Origin: Chitinophagaceae bacterium
Lineage (GTDB): Bacteria > Bacteroidota > Bacteroidia > Chitinophagales > Chitinophagaceae
Assembly: GCA_947476485.1 (NCBI GenBank)
Contig: CANJQU010000022.1
Location: 1 to 47,165, forward strand
Length of the DNA stretch: 47,165 nucleotides
Reading direction: 5' to 3'
The notes below the pieces were generated by a model that was given only the letters and a program-made list of their open reading frames with translations, did not search any database and was not told the DNA's origin. Shown in pieces: positions 1-6,747 of this stretch (the first letter of the stretch is position 1; each line of letters begins with the position of its first letter). The position numbers were made by a program, and so were the translations under genes.

Positions 1-292
1 CCCCGGTCATGACATTCACAAAAAAACTGAAGCCGCTCTTATGTCCCTTCGAAAGAAATTCCAGCGTAGCGAAAATGGAACCGGTGAGTGTGAGCACGCC
101 TAAAATGAGATTGGCCACTTTATGTTTATACCAGGCTTGTATACCAAAAATGGCGAGCGCAATAAATGCCCAGTAATTGAAAAAACCGCCCCATAAAAAG
201 CTAAGCAACAGATCAATTACTCCCAGCAAAATGAAGTAGCCATAGGCTACGTACACCAATTTCTCATAGGAACTTAACTTCTGTTTCTCCAT
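1..292 (-). CDS. Small integral membrane protein, C-terminus cut off by window edge
   Basis: Reading the minus strand from the ATG at 290-292 gives 97 open codons running off the window start, so only the N-terminal part is visible. It begins MEKQKLSSYEKLVYVAYGYF and contains three hydrophobic stretches (about residues 13-32, 37-50 and 56-72), so it should sit in a membrane. I do not recognise a family and see no catalytic motif. The next gene at 377-799 lies on the same strand with an 84-bp gap, so the two may be co-transcribed. The start choice rests on this being the first ATG of the open frame. Confidence 0.6.
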   Translation of the reverse strand, partial: MEKQKLSSYEKLVYVAYGYFILLGVIDLLLSFLWGGFFNYWAFIALAIFGIQAWYKHKVANLILGVLTLTGSIFATLEFLSKGHKSGFSFFVNVMTG

Positions 293-376
293 TGCTATAA
301 ACTATTACTACCTGCTTTTTCCCCTGGCGCTGAGTGAGACGTCGCGGTGCAGCGTCCTCTACGACCAACTAAACTA

Positions 377-799
377 TCAAGCTTTCATCTTCTCTTTTGC
401 CTTCCACTCTTCCATCTTCTCTTTTTCATTAACAGACACAGAGAGTATTATCTTCCACTGGTTGTTTTTGTCCAGCTTAAGTGTATAGTGATAATCGCAA
501 TCGTAAATGAGCTTTTTAAATACATCCAGGTATTGCCATTTCACCTTCACATTTACGATCCGGTCTGTGCAGGGGCGCTTGCTCCAAATGTGAGGTACGA
601 CGTTGGCTATACCGAATTGCCGGTAGAACCCTGTTCCCTGATTAAAAAATCCTTCCAGTTTACCTGCATCGCTGAAAAAGCTGGTCGCGTCGTCAGAGAG
701 CATGGAACAAGGAATATTGTATAGAAAAGCCATTCCCTTAGTATTATAGGTTTCAAGGGCCCTGGCGTATGTGTCAAAAAAATCGTTGAGTTGTTGCAT
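377..799 (-). CDS. Small SnoaL/NTF2-like domain protein
   Basis: A soluble 140-residue protein without signal peptide. The N-terminal helix (LNDFFDTYARALETYNTKGM), a middle section on hydrophobic and aromatic residues, and a C-terminal run of beta-strand character (WQYLDVFKKLIYDCDYHYTL, then WKIILSVSVN) match the pattern of SnoaL-like/NTF2-like alpha+beta barrels. That fold is used by many small enzymes and ligand-binding proteins, so the fold is suggested but no reaction can be named. The tail is highly charged (EKEKMEEWKAKEKMKA). It is transcribed away from pyrR, and the 144 bp between them should hold both promoters. Fold assignment is by pattern only. Confidence 0.5.
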   Translation of the reverse strand: MQQLNDFFDTYARALETYNTKGMAFLYNIPCSMLSDDATSFFSDAGKLEGFFNQGTGFYRQFGIANVVPHIWSKRPCTDRIVNVKVKWQYLDVFKKLIYDCDYHYTLKLDKNNQWKIILSVSVNEKEKMEEWKAKEKMKA

Positions 800-916
800 G
801 GAGGGAAACCGGCTATATCACAGTTCAAGGCAACGAAAGTACCACTTAAAATTTATGTGTAAATGAGTGAAAAAACATTTTTCCCATACTAATTCGTAAA
901 ATAAGCGGCGTATGAT

Positions 917-924
917 TATTTTTG
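917..924 (+). promoter_or_regulatory. -7 promoter box for pyrR-pyrB
   Basis: TATTTTTG matches the Bacteroidota -7 consensus TAnnTTTG exactly and lies 19 bp before the pyrR GTG start, giving a very short leader. No good -33 TTTG is seen at the usual 19-21 bp spacing, so the match is partial. Confidence 0.5.
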
Positions 925-943
925 GTACCAAATACTACTCCTT

Positions 944-1477
944 GTGAAGACCCTGCTCAATAGTGAGAAACTGAACATAACGCTGCAGCGGTTGGCTCAT
1001 CAACTGGTAGAAAACCACCTTTCTTTTAAAGATACCGTGATCATCGGCATCCAGCCGCGAGGCATTTTTCTTTCGGACCGGATATACAAAATGGTGAAAA
1101 AGATAACCGGGAATAAAAAAATAGATTACGGCCGGCTGGATATAACTTTTTACCGGGATGATGTGCAGAGCCGCGATATTCAGGTACCAACAGATACCGA
1201 CATCCCGTTCAGCATAGAAGGGAAATCGGTAGTGCTGATAGACGATGTATTGCATACCGGACGAACCATACGCTCTGCAATGGATGCACTGATCGATTAT
1301 GGGCGCCCGAAGAACGTGGAGCTATTGGTGCTGGTGGACCGGCGTTTCAGTCGCGAACTGCCTGTGCAGCCCGACTATGCGGGACACAGCGTAGATACGA
1401 TACTTACCCAAAAGGTGAAAGTGTATTGGAAGGAGAAGGACGGAAAAGACGAAGTAGTACTTCTGGATAAAGTGTAA
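944..1477 (+). CDS. pyrR: Bifunctional pyr operon regulator / uracil phosphoribosyltransferase PyrR
   Basis: PyrR-type protein of the type I phosphoribosyltransferase fold, 177 residues, the normal family length. The PRPP-binding motif VVLIDDVLHTGRT is at residues 96-108, and the N-terminal half (LLNSEKLNITLQRLAHQLVE, then IGIQPRGIFLSDRI) is characteristic of PyrR rather than of Upp or PyrE. In well-studied Firmicutes PyrR binds pyr mRNA in response to UMP and also makes UMP from uracil and PRPP. The frame has no ATG near its start, so the GTG at 944 is chosen; it gives the family's usual N-terminus. pyrB follows on the same strand 99 bp later, supporting a pyrimidine role. Confidence 0.93.
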   Translation: MKTLLNSEKLNITLQRLAHQLVENHLSFKDTVIIGIQPRGIFLSDRIYKMVKKITGNKKIDYGRLDITFYRDDVQSRDIQVPTDTDIPFSIEGKSVVLIDDVLHTGRTIRSAMDALIDYGRPKNVELLVLVDRRFSRELPVQPDYAGHSVDTILTQKVKVYWKEKDGKDEVVLLDKV

Positions 1478-1500
1478 TTGTGAATTGGTCATATGGGACC

Positions 1501-1537
1501 TGGATTGTTCAAAGATCAATGAAACACATACAATCCA
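1501..1537 (+). promoter_or_regulatory. Weak hairpin between pyrR and pyrB
   Basis: TGGATTGT (1501-1508) is complementary to ACAATCCA (1530-1537), an 8-bp stem around a 21-nt loop. It has no run of T after it and does not resemble the known PyrR-binding loop, so it is only a candidate leader structure. Confidence 0.25.
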
Positions 1538-1576
1538 ATTCTAAAAGACTAACTACATCAAAAAAAAGATAAAAAT

Positions 1577-2503
1577 ATGCTGTCTGTAAAACATCTGCTT
1601 GGAATAAAGGAACTGACCGTAAAGGACATAGAGCAGATATTTAAAACAGCCGACAACTTCAAACAGGTTTTGCAGCGGCCCATAAAGAAGGTCCCCACAC
1701 TCCGCGATACTACAGTTGCCAATATATTTTTCGAGAACTCCACGCGTACGCGCCTTTCTTTCGAACTTGCTGAGAAACGACTTGGCGCAGATGTTGTCAA
1801 TTTTTCTGCTTCGGGCTCATCTGTATCAAAAGGTGAAACGCTGATAGACACCGTAAATAATATACTGGCAATGAAAGTGGACATGGTGGTGATGCGCCAT
1901 GCAGCCAGCGGCGCGCCGTGGTTCCTTGCCAACCACATAGATGCCAGCATAATAAATGCCGGGGACGGGACCAATGAGCACCCCACACAAGCCTTGCTTG
2001 ACGCATACTCCATAAGAGAAAAGCTGGGCAGCCTGGCAGGCAAACGTGTGACCATAATAGGAGACATCATGCACTCGAGGGTGGCCCTTAGCAATATCTT
2101 TTGTCTTGCGAAAATGGGAGCGGAAGTAACCGTTTCGGGACCGCCAACACTAATACCCAAGCATATTGAATCACTGGGCGTCCGGGTAGAATACAATGTA
2201 AAGAAAGCGCTGGAATGGTGTGATGTGGCCAATGTGCTGCGTATACAACTGGAGCGCCAGCACAAACCCCTGTTCTCTACCCTGCGCGAATATGCACTAT
2301 ACTACGGCGTGAACCGCCAGATGCTCGACAGCCTGGAGAAAGAGATCGTGATAATGCACCCCGGCCCCATAAACCGTGGAGTGGAGCTTAATTCGGATGT
2401 GGCGGACTCTAAGCAATCGATAATACTGGACCAGGTGGAGAATGGCGTGGCAATAAGAATGGCGGTGATCTACCTGTTGTCGGGCAAAAGGGAAATGGAA
2501 TAA
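1577..2503 (+). CDS. pyrB: Aspartate carbamoyltransferase catalytic subunit
   Basis: Catalyses carbamoyl phosphate plus L-aspartate to N-carbamoyl-L-aspartate, the committed step of pyrimidine synthesis, in the cytoplasm. The 308-residue length is typical. The carbamoyl-phosphate-binding STRT sequence is at residues 55-58 within FFENSTRTRLSFE. The HPTQALLDAY motif and the late MHPGPINRG motif place it with aspartate rather than ornithine carbamoyltransferases. The start at 1577 is the first ATG and gives the usual N-terminus (LLGIKELT). It follows pyrR on the same strand and is probably co-transcribed. No regulatory pyrI gene is adjacent. Confidence 0.96.
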   Translation: MLSVKHLLGIKELTVKDIEQIFKTADNFKQVLQRPIKKVPTLRDTTVANIFFENSTRTRLSFELAEKRLGADVVNFSASGSSVSKGETLIDTVNNILAMKVDMVVMRHAASGAPWFLANHIDASIINAGDGTNEHPTQALLDAYSIREKLGSLAGKRVTIIGDIMHSRVALSNIFCLAKMGAEVTVSGPPTLIPKHIESLGVRVEYNVKKALEWCDVANVLRIQLERQHKPLFSTLREYALYYGVNRQMLDSLEKEIVIMHPGPINRGVELNSDVADSKQSIILDQVENGVAIRMAVIYLLSGKREME

Positions 2504-2586
2504 TAATAAAAATTCCAAAGAACAAAACCCAAAGTCCAAATAAAAATAAGGAGACCAGGCATATCTACCCAAGAACAAACTTTCCA

Positions 2587-2952
2587 ATGAACTTACGTGC
2601 GCTACATATCCCCTTCTACATTGGATTGTCCATATTTCTGATTGGCGTACTTTTTAAGATTCAGCATTATCCCGGATCACTTTACTGTCTTTTAGCCGGC
2701 CTGATAACAGAGTTAGTATTTGTTGTATTCGTAATCGTTGAGGTGCTGCGCTCAACAAAAGCAAGTAAAGCGACAAAGGCGATCTGGGCGATCGGGTATC
2801 CCGCTATACCTATTGTCGCTATGCGCTTTCTGCCAATGCTGCTGCTTGGGCTACTACTTTTTCTTTGGGGATTGGCCTATCTTAACGGCGGAAGAAAGCT
2901 ATTTTTATTTAAAAGAACGATGTCTGAAAAATTCCCTTTTGATTCGATATGA
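2587..2952 (+). CDS. GldL-like small membrane protein
   Basis: A 121-residue, very hydrophobic protein with about four predicted membrane helices. Residues 11-60 contain the pattern GVLFKIQHYPGS followed by LITELVFVVFV, closely resembling the N-terminal membrane region of gliding-motility protein GldL, where a conserved FKIQHWPG-type turn joins two helices. The long cytoplasmic C-terminal part of GldL is missing, so this is not the T9SS motor protein itself but a short relative of unknown role. Its TGA overlaps the ATG of the next gene (ATGA at 2949-2952), so the two are translationally coupled. Confidence 0.55.
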   Translation: MNLRALHIPFYIGLSIFLIGVLFKIQHYPGSLYCLLAGLITELVFVVFVIVEVLRSTKASKATKAIWAIGYPAIPIVAMRFLPMLLLGLLLFLWGLAYLNGGRKLFLFKRTMSEKFPFDSI

Positions 2953-3362
2953 ATAGCCCGCTGGTTCACGCGTTTATAGTGCGGCACAAATTAGCCGTTA
3001 TCTCCACAGCCAACAAGGATGGCAATCCTGAGGCTGCGTTGATCGGCATCGCGGTGTGCCCCGACCTTGATCTTGTATTCGATACAGTAAAAACGTCGAG
3101 GAAGTACAAGAACCTAATAGAAAATCCGCAGGTGGCCCTGGTGATGGGATGGGATAACGAGATCACGGTGCAATATGAAGGGGAAGTAACCGAGCTTGGA
3201 GCCGGGGATGAACAGTATAAAGAAATTTACTTCGCGGCATTTGCTGATGGCCGGGAACGCGCAGAAACGTGGCCGGACATCGTGCACTTTAAGGTCACTC
3301 CTAAATGGATCCGGTACAGCGATTTTAATGAGGGCCAGGAGATCATAGAATTTGAGTTTTAA
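2949..3362 (+). CDS. Pyridoxamine 5'-phosphate oxidase family protein (FMN-binding split barrel)
   Basis: A 137-residue single-domain protein. The N-terminal HKLAVISTANKDGNPEAALIG and the later DTVKTSRKYKNLIENPQVAL are typical of the small PNPOx-like split-barrel family, whose members bind FMN, F420 or haem and reduce or bind small molecules. The substrate cannot be read from sequence. It is shorter than true PdxH (around 200 residues) and lacks its C-terminal domain, so pyridoxine metabolism is not implied. The start overlaps the preceding membrane-protein gene by 4 bp. It converges with the minus-strand gene ending at 3416. Confidence 0.8.
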   Translation: MNSPLVHAFIVRHKLAVISTANKDGNPEAALIGIAVCPDLDLVFDTVKTSRKYKNLIENPQVALVMGWDNEITVQYEGEVTELGAGDEQYKEIYFAAFADGRERAETWPDIVHFKVTPKWIRYSDFNEGQEIIEFEF

Positions 3363-3415
3363 TCGCCTATTCGTGGTGAACGCGCCCTGCCAAAAGTCCG
3401 GAAATGCACAGCACG

Positions 3416-3811
3416 CTACTTAATAAGATCTGTTATCTCCATTTCCTTTCCCTTCAGTGCATAATACAGGTTTTGCAACTGGTGCAAATTTCTTATATCC
3501 ATGAAATGTATTACCGGCTCACCTTCGCGATTTAATAAAGAAATATAGCCTTCGCTGAATTCCAACTGATAAATGTGATCGTCGACGCCTATCCGGAATC
3601 GACCGAAATCGTTAAACCCGCAGTTTCCGGCCAATAATTCTGTAGTAATGGAAATGGGCTTTAAATCTGCAGCGTTGATCTTTACTGTTTTACCGCTGGC
3701 GGCAAGAACCTCTATTCTGCCATCGTTTGCGTCACTGTGTATTGCGGTGATCAGCGCGGGAACCCCTTCAACTTCTGCGTAATTTCCGATCCTAACTTCT
3801 AAAGCTTTCAT
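3416..3811 (-). CDS. Conserved hypothetical protein
   Basis: Unrecognised soluble protein of 131 residues from the internal start MKALEVRIGNYAEVEG; the frame is open to 3868, but the extra 19 N-terminal residues look unlike the rest. The N-terminal half resembles a small beta-barrel (RIGNY... VPALITAIHSD... IEVLAASGKTVKINAADLKP). The C-terminus has a heptad-like helix ending HQLQNLYYALKGKEMEI. I have the impression that short Bacteroidota proteins with a similar LHQLQNLYYAL ending exist, but cannot name a family. There is no signal peptide or membrane helix. The gene stands alone, its 5' side facing the 1.2-kb gene-free region. Confidence 0.6.
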   Translation of the reverse strand: MKALEVRIGNYAEVEGVPALITAIHSDANDGRIEVLAASGKTVKINAADLKPISITTELLAGNCGFNDFGRFRIGVDDHIYQLEFSEGYISLLNREGEPVIHFMDIRNLHQLQNLYYALKGKEMEITDLIK

Positions 3812-4035
3812 GCAATTCGTTTTCGTGAACAATACCGGAGTACGCTCCGGCTTTTCATTTGGGTACATAGTCTGCTATCAGGAAAGTAAAACAGTGCCAC
3901 AGAATAATATGCCGGGCAACTTCAAACCACTACATAAGTGATTTTAACAGATAAAGAAATAACAGGAATGCAGAATTGAATGGTACTTTAGCGAAATTAC
4001 CCCACATTGAAGCGTGTAGCTGTTAAAATAAAAGG

Positions 4036-4108
4036 GCGCAGGTTAGTAGTTATTTGTATTTAAGATACGACCAAGCAGCCACAAACATCAAATAGACTAC
4101 GCCTGCGC
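4036..4108 (-). repeat. 73-bp hairpin element, copy A
   Basis: Read on the minus strand it starts GCGCAGGCGTAG and ends CTACTAACCTGCGC. The ends form a 7-bp stem (GCGCAGG with CCTGCGC), then a bulge and a second 4-bp stem (GTAG with CTAC). Inside, TATTTG pairs with CAAATA. The loop carries TGATGTTT and TTGGTCGT (complement at 4083-4090 and 4067-4074). A T-rich tract (CCTTTTATTTT) follows the right arm in this orientation. Copy B has the same length, ends and loop, but a different, still complementary inner stem. Confidence 0.75.
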
Positions 4109-4130
4109 TTACTTTTAAGTGTAGCGCCTG

Positions 4131-4176
4131 TATCCCTGATGTTTAGAAAAGTTGGTCGTTTTAGAGTACCAGGATA
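4131..4176 (+). repeat. Degenerate third copy of the hairpin loop, copy A-prime
   Basis: TGATGTTT (4137-4144) and TTGGTCGT (4152-4159) repeat the conserved loop of copies A and B, here on the plus strand. TATCC (4131-4135) and GGATA (4172-4176) can close the loop. The outer GCGCAGG/CCTGCGC arms are absent. Because A and A-prime are inverted relative to each other, the two loop segments are exactly complementary and could pair into one long hairpin from 4067 to 4159. Confidence 0.5.
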
Positions 4177-4321
4177 GAACAATGAACTATATACTATCTT
4201 TCGATCTTCTTAGTGTTATTACCGCCTACATCGACGAAAATTTATTGTAAATAGCAGGGGTTAAAGATAAAGGAAAGGTGGAAAAATAAAGCTCAAAAGG
4301 GCAATATTTTCGCTGATTTTT

Positions 4322-4354
4322 TTTGTGGGGAACATAAAAATCTGATTATCTTTG
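4322..4354 (+). promoter_or_regulatory. Strong Bacteroidota-type promoter (TTTG-N21-TATCTTTG)
   Basis: TTTG at 4322-4325 and TATCTTTG at 4347-4354 match the -33 and -7 boxes of the Bacteroidota housekeeping sigma factor, with 21 bp between. It is the best full promoter match I found in the window. Transcription should begin near 4360 and run into hairpin copy B; no protein start with a plausible frame follows. Confidence 0.65.
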
Positions 4355-4360
4355 CGCCGA

Positions 4361-4515
4361 GAATTATTCCCCTGTTTTCCAAAACGGCCAATTTTAAGAA
4401 CATATGGGTAATACTTGCTTGCAGACAATGGCGCAGGCGTAGTTTTACTAGATGTTGGGTGCTTGGTCGTACCTTGAGAACAGTAATAGCTACTAACCTG
4501 CGCTATTTTTATTTC
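4361..4515 (+). ncRNA. Candidate small RNA ending in hairpin copy B
   Basis: Predicted from three observations. A near-perfect promoter ends at 4354, no usable reading frame follows, and the 73-nt hairpin at 4431-4503 is followed directly by TATTTTTATTT, as in an intrinsic terminator. The implied transcript is about 155 nt. It is not a tRNA (no T-loop) and shows no tmRNA or RNase P signatures. A 6S-type RNA is possible but cannot be shown from sequence alone. Confidence 0.35.
4431..4503 (+). repeat. 73-bp hairpin element, copy B
   Basis: Same orientation-specific layout as copy A: GCGCAGGCGTAG at the left, CTACTAACCTGCGC at the right, 73 bp in total. The inner stem is TTACT (4445-4449) with AGTAA (4482-4486), different in sequence from copy A's TATTTG/CAAATA but equally complementary, i.e. 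compensatory change. Inside the loop GGTGC and GTACC can also pair around TTGGTC. The hairpin is followed by TATTTTTATTT. Confidence 0.75.
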
Positions 4516-4657
4516 ATTTCCAGCCCACTACCCGCCCGGTAAAATCCACACAAGCCGGAACAATGCAAATAGGGGCCGATATCTTGCTTAATACTACATC
4601 AGTAAGCCCCAACGTACCTGTAAACACTGGCAGGCCGAACACCAGATTTTTTATCAT
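4514..4657 (-). other. Uncertain short open frame (47 codons)
   Basis: The minus strand encodes MIKNLVFGLPVFTGTLGLTD and continues to ...DFTGRVVGWK before a TGA at 4514, 10 bp from hairpin copy B. The plus strand of the same segment is also open (58 codons from ATG 4563 to 4739). The stretch is more GC-rich than its flanks, as coding DNA is here, but neither frame is recognised and no ribosome-binding site stands out. It may be a small peptide gene, a gene remnant or chance. Confidence 0.2.
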
Positions 4658-5067
4658 CGACTCATTCAAAACTGCGATATGTTCATTTGTCTTAGATCAT
4701 TTAAAAAAACCACGCGTTTCAGACAATATAAAGTTATAAAAAACGACAAATATAAATATCGATGAAAAATAATATAGTCGGCATGATTTTTATTTGACAA
4801 CTCCAATTTGCCTTATATTCTGTGAAATTCCAAGGAAAAGAATAAGGGCTATTTAAAGCAGGTCTGCGCCTGGTTATCATTATCGTCTGCGTATGCAGCA
4901 AAGAGTTGATGATCTGCATAGTATTTTACCCAAGAATAGTACAAGTAGACTTCCAAGCTGTTCATCTTTGCATTAGGCAGGTGGTACATTATTGCGTTGC
5001 AGACCTGAAAAAAACCAGCTTTTTGTTGTATTTTGGCTATCGTTTTAACCACTTCAATTCAATCGAG

Positions 5068-5703
5068 ATGAGACATTATTTACTGGTACTGGTTGCGTTG
5101 GTTATGTGTTCAGCGGCATATGCACAGCAGGCGGATACTGCGGCAAGTCCTGTCAGTAAAAAGAAGCATGTTAAACCTGCGAAGCCACCTGTCTGCTACA
5201 TCGGGTTCAGCTCTGGCATGAACAATACAACGGGTTTTCTTGGTCTTGATTTTAATATCCGTGTTAATAAGTTTGTTACCCTGGATGCCGGGGCAGGCCC
5301 GAGCACATGGGGGAACAAGCTCTATTTAGGCGGTAAATATTATCTTCAGAAAGCCCACAGAGGTTGGGCGCTTGCAGGCGGTTTTTCGTTCAGCTCGGGC
5401 GAGGAAAATATGCATGTAACTGCGGCCACGTATTACGGCACCGAAAGAGTGCACCTGGCGCTGCGGCCACAGACCAACGCATTTATCGGCGTATACCGCT
5501 ACTGGACCCTGGGCAAAAAATACAACCGCATTTTTGTTCACGCCGGAAAGTCGATCGCTTTACACCCGGTACGTTTTCACGAGACCTATGGCGACCCGCT
5601 TACTGAAGATGCTAAGCGGCAGATCAGGAATATGAGCCCCGGCGGCTTTTTAGGCGGATTGACGTTGGGCGGCGGGTTTTCGTTTGGATTGTACAGAAAG
5701 TAG
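5068..5703 (+). CDS. Secreted outer-membrane beta-barrel-like protein
   Basis: From the ATG at 5068 the product begins MRHYLLVLVALVMCSAAYAQ, a clear signal peptide; an upstream in-frame ATG at 4906 would put 54 unlikely residues before it. The mature part opens with a basic linker (SKKKHVKPAKPP). It then shows alternating hydrophobic and polar strands rich in glycine and aromatics (YIGFSSGMNNTTGFLGLDFN, WALAGGFSFSSG, GGLTLGGGFSFGLYRK), ending in an aromatic-containing strand as outer-membrane barrels do. At about 210 residues it would form an eight-strand-sized barrel. No specific function can be assigned. Confidence 0.7.
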   Translation: MRHYLLVLVALVMCSAAYAQQADTAASPVSKKKHVKPAKPPVCYIGFSSGMNNTTGFLGLDFNIRVNKFVTLDAGAGPSTWGNKLYLGGKYYLQKAHRGWALAGGFSFSSGEENMHVTAATYYGTERVHLALRPQTNAFIGVYRYWTLGKKYNRIFVHAGKSIALHPVRFHETYGDPLTEDAKRQIRNMSPGGFLGGLTLGGGFSFGLYRK

Positions 5704-5812
5704 GGTAAACAGGTAAAAGGATAAAAGGGATAAAACAGCAAATACAAATGAGAATAATTCACCTGTGCAAACCTTTTAACCAATAAACCATTTAACTAAT
5801 CAACTCATACCG

Positions 5813-5820
5813 TATCTTTG
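5813..5820 (+). promoter_or_regulatory. -7 promoter box for accD
   Basis: TATCTTTG matches TAnnTTTG, 25 bp before the accD ATG. TTTA at 5791-5794 sits at about -33 spacing and differs from TTTG by one base. Confidence 0.55.
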
Positions 5821-5844
5821 CCGTCTGTTTGAAAAAAACAATCT

Positions 5845-6714
5845 ATGTCATCAACCTGGTTTCGTCGTAATAAGAAAGGCATACTTACCACTACCGAAGA
5901 AAAAAAGGAAACTCCCGACGGATTATGGCACAAGTGCCCTCAGTGCAAGGCTACCAGTACCGTAAAGGAATTGCATGACAATCTATACGTTTGTCATTCG
6001 TGCAATTATCACAACCGCATTAATTCTGCCGAGTACTTCGAGATCCTGTTCGACAATAACGAATATAAATTACTCTTCGAAAATATTGTTCCGAAAGACT
6101 TTCTTGGCTTCGTAGACATGAAGCCTTATGATGAAAGACTGCTGGAAGCACAAAAAAATACCGGGCTGAAGGATGCCATGACCGTGGGTGAAGGACAACT
6201 GAACGGGATGGGATTTGTAGTAGCGTGTATGAATTTTAATTTCATAGGCGGTTCGATGGGCTCGGTAGTGGGTGAAAAAATCAGCAGAGCGATCGACCAT
6301 TGTATTGCAAACAAACTGCCGCTCATGGTCATTTCCAAGTCAGGTGGCGCACGCATGATGGAAAGCGCGTTCTCGCTGATGCAGATGGCCAAAACAGCCG
6401 CCAAACTGACGCAGCTAGCCAAGGCCCAGCTACCCTACATTTCGCTGATGACGGACCCTACAACGGGCGGCGTTACAGCATCGTATGCGATGCTGGGCGA
6501 TATAAACATCGCTGAACCTAATGCACTCATTTGTTTTGCAGGCCCGCGTGTAATAAAGGAAACCATCAAGAAGGACCTCCCTGCCGGTTTCCAGCGGTCA
6601 GAGTTCCTGCTGGAGCATGGCTTCCTGGACTACATAGCAGACCGTAAGACACTTAAATACAAACTCGGTTTAGCCATTGAATGGTTCATGAAAGAAAGTT
6701 CCCTGATGGCTTAA
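5845..6714 (+). CDS. accD: Acetyl-CoA carboxylase carboxyltransferase subunit beta
   Basis: Forms the carboxyltransferase of acetyl-CoA carboxylase together with AccA, moving carboxyl from biotin to acetyl-CoA to give malonyl-CoA for fatty-acid synthesis. The N-terminal zinc ribbon is intact, with Cys at residues 31, 34, 50 and 53 (CPQC...CHSC). The crotonase-like core follows, with [12 protein letters not shown] and SGGARMMES forming the acyl-CoA oxyanion region and [14 protein letters not shown] further on. Length 289 is normal. The start at 5845 lies 25 bp after a good promoter box. accA is not in this window; smpB follows 33 bp downstream. Confidence 0.97.
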   Translation: MSSTWFRRNKKGILTTTEEKKETPDGLWHKCPQCKATSTVKELHDNLYVCHSCNYHNRINSAEYFEILFDNNEYKLLFENIVPKDFLGFVDMKPYDERLLEAQKNTGLKDAMTVGEGQLNGMGFVVACMNFNFIGGSMGSVVGEKISRAIDHCIANKLPLMVISKSGGARMMESAFSLMQMAKTAAKLTQLAKAQLPYISLMTDPTTGGVTASYAMLGDINIAEPNALICFAGPRVIKETIKKDLPAGFQRSEFLLEHGFLDYIADRKTLKYKLGLAIEWFMKESSLMA

Positions 6715-6747
6715 TTTTCTTACAGACAAGCGCATACCCCTCCTGCT

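Larger units (their letters stand above)
3812..5067. other. 1.25-kb intergenic region containing hairpin elements
   Basis: No convincing protein gene is visible. The left 220 bp (to about 4035) shows nothing definable. From 4036 to 4503 there are two complete 73-bp hairpin elements in inverted orientation, a degenerate third copy at 4131-4176 and a near-perfect promoter at 4322-4354. From 4497 to 4739 a more GC-rich stretch is open on both strands. The final 330 bp are AT-rich and lead into the gene at 5068. Confidence 0.7.

Noticed and set aside
4431-4503. tRNA: 73 nt with a 7-bp end stem looks like an acceptor stem
   Set aside because: There is no TTC-type T-loop, no proper D arm or anticodon arm, and neither strand gives a cloverleaf; the inner stems are placed differently.
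4036-4503. Integron attC sites or an invertible promoter flanked by inverted repeats
   Set aside because: The attC core sequences (GTTRRRY and RYYYAAC at the ends) are absent and no integrase is nearby. The two repeats are too different in their middles to act as a single recombination pair, and no invertase gene is present.
4906-5067. Longer start for the beta-barrel gene (54 extra residues)
   Set aside because: The extension is unlike coding sequence here and would bury the clear signal peptide starting at 5068.
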